From Umezawaea tangerina (GTDB lineage: Bacteria; Actinomycetota; Actinomycetes; Mycobacteriales; Pseudonocardiaceae), in the NCBI RefSeq assembly GCF_003002815.1, contig NZ_PVTF01000001.1:372001-436000 (forward strand): a DNA stretch of 64,000 bases. Direction: 5' to 3'. A program made the position numbers and the translations under genes. This document shows, piece after piece, positions 63,224-64,000 of the stretch; position 1 is the stretch's first letter, and each line of letters starts with the position of its first letter. The notes below the pieces were generated by a model. It was not told the origin of the DNA. It saw only the letters and a list, made by a program, of their open reading frames with translations, and did not search any database.

Positions 63224-64000
63224 CGGGCCCGGTTCTGGCACTGGTCGGCGCGACGGGTGCCGTCGGCACCGTCATGGTCGACATCATGAACGGCCGCGAA
63301 AGCGTGCCGTGGGGCGAGATCAGGCTGATCGCCTCGGCCCGCTCGGCGGGCAAGAAGATCACCGTGCGCGGCGAGGAGCTGACGGTCGTCGCGCTCTCGC
63401 CCGAGGCGTTCGACGGTGTCGACGTCGCGATGTTCGACGTGCCGGACGAGGTCTCCGCGGAGTGGGCGCCGATCGCGGCGTCGCGCGGCGCGGTGGCCGT
63501 GGACAACTCCGGCGCGTTCCGCATGGACGACGAGGTGCCGCTGGTCGTCCCCGAGGTCAACTCGGACCAGATCTCCAACCGGCCCAAGGGGATCATCGCG
63601 AACCCGAACTGCACGACGCTGTCGATGATGGCGTCCCTCGGTGCCCTGCACCGGGAGTTCGAGCTGCGCGAGCTGGTCGTCGCGTCCTACCAGGCGGCCT
63701 CCGGTGGCGGCCAGGCCGCGATCGACCGGCTGCGCGCGGAGCTGGAAGCGGTGGCGGGCAAGGACGTCGGCGTCCGCGCGGGCGACGTCCGCGAGGTGCT
63801 CGACGCGGCGGGCCTGCCGGTGGCGGACTCCCCGTTCCCGGCTCCGCTGGCGCTGAACGTGATCCCGTGGGCCGGGTCGCTCAAGGACGAGGGCTGGACG
63901 AGCGAGGAGCTCAAGGTCCGCAACGAGTCCCGCAAGATCCTCGGCATCCCGGACCTCAAGGTCTCCGCGACCTGCGTCCGCGTCCCCGTGGTGACCACGC
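63220..64000 (+). CDS. asd: Aspartate-semialdehyde dehydrogenase, 3' end cut off
   Basis: The first 260 residues are present. Rossmann NADP motif GATGAVG, phosphate-binding SARSAGK, and the active-site Cys in ANPNCTT, followed by YQAASGGG. It reduces aspartyl phosphate to the semialdehyde, the step after Ask. The start overlaps the ask stop (ATGA). The gene continues beyond the window; the family is about 340 residues. Confidence 0.95.
   Translation, partial: MTGPVLALVGATGAVGTVMVDIMNGRESVPWGEIRLIASARSAGKKITVRGEELTVVALSPEAFDGVDVAMFDVPDEVSAEWAPIAASRGAVAVDNSGAFRMDDEVPLVVPEVNSDQISNRPKGIIANPNCTTLSMMASLGALHREFELRELVVASYQAASGGGQAAIDRLRAELEAVAGKDVGVRAGDVREVLDAAGLPVADSPFPAPLALNVIPWAGSLKDEGWTSEELKVRNESRKILGIPDLKVSATCVRVPVVTT

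Overview
The window is high-GC DNA (roughly 70% G+C) with frequent GTG starts, overlapping stop/start junctions, class E sortase-type cell-wall anchoring, an AfsR-type SARP regulator and mycobacterial-like gene order. It looks like the chromosome of a filamentous actinomycete, most likely in the Pseudonocardiaceae (Saccharothrix/Lentzea/Actinosynnema-like). That placement is inference from gene content, not from a search. The order dnaX, amidase, YbaB, recR, leuA, ask, asd parallels the Rv3721c-Rv3708c region of Mycobacterium tuberculosis and suggests a conserved core locus on the right half.

Left part (1-20 kb): the 3' end of an acetoacetyl-CoA synthetase gene, two tRNA genes (Ser-GCT, Arg-ACG), then a two-gene membrane signalling operon. 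That operon encodes a DUF4407/Ser-Thr kinase fusion and a membrane-anchored FHA protein, preceded by a less GC-rich promoter region with repeated CATTCG motifs. Next come an HTH regulator divergent from a CPBP protease, a SLOG-fold protein, a secreted SGNH hydrolase, a beta-lactamase-fold hydrolase, RNase Z, a sugar epimerase, an ATP-grasp protein, a helical-repeat-like protein, a solitary C5 cytosine methyltransferase, a thioester-forming LAXTG surface protein and a frameshifted secreted BNR-like gene.

Middle (20-37 kb): a small antitoxin-like gene coupled to a glycolipid-binding-domain gene, a hairpin-dense intergenic region, a thiolase, tandem membrane-anchored Fn3 proteins, prephenate dehydrogenase, an M20 amidohydrolase, and the tadA pair. 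A tRNA-Ser(CGA) gene has its 3' half and terminator duplicated 629 bp downstream around a tiny membrane-protein ORF. A lipoprotein hydrolase, a P450 gene preceded by a perfect SOS-box match, a short leader ORF and an attenuator-like hairpin, a secreted ExeM-like nuclease, a GPP34 protein, tRNA-Ser(GGA) and the SRP RNA follow.

Right part (37-64 kb): dnaX; an ABC exporter plus two-component system; amidase/YbaB/RecR; a SARP regulator divergent from a complete oligopeptide ABC importer operon whose last stop codon lies in an 80-bp MITE-like element; a TetR/TIGR03086 pair sharing a palindrome; two divergent DedA genes; leuA with a Leu-rich leader peptide; two tandem small membrane proteins; a nitroreductase and a PIG-V-like mannosyltransferase; and the ask-asd operon, cut by the window end.
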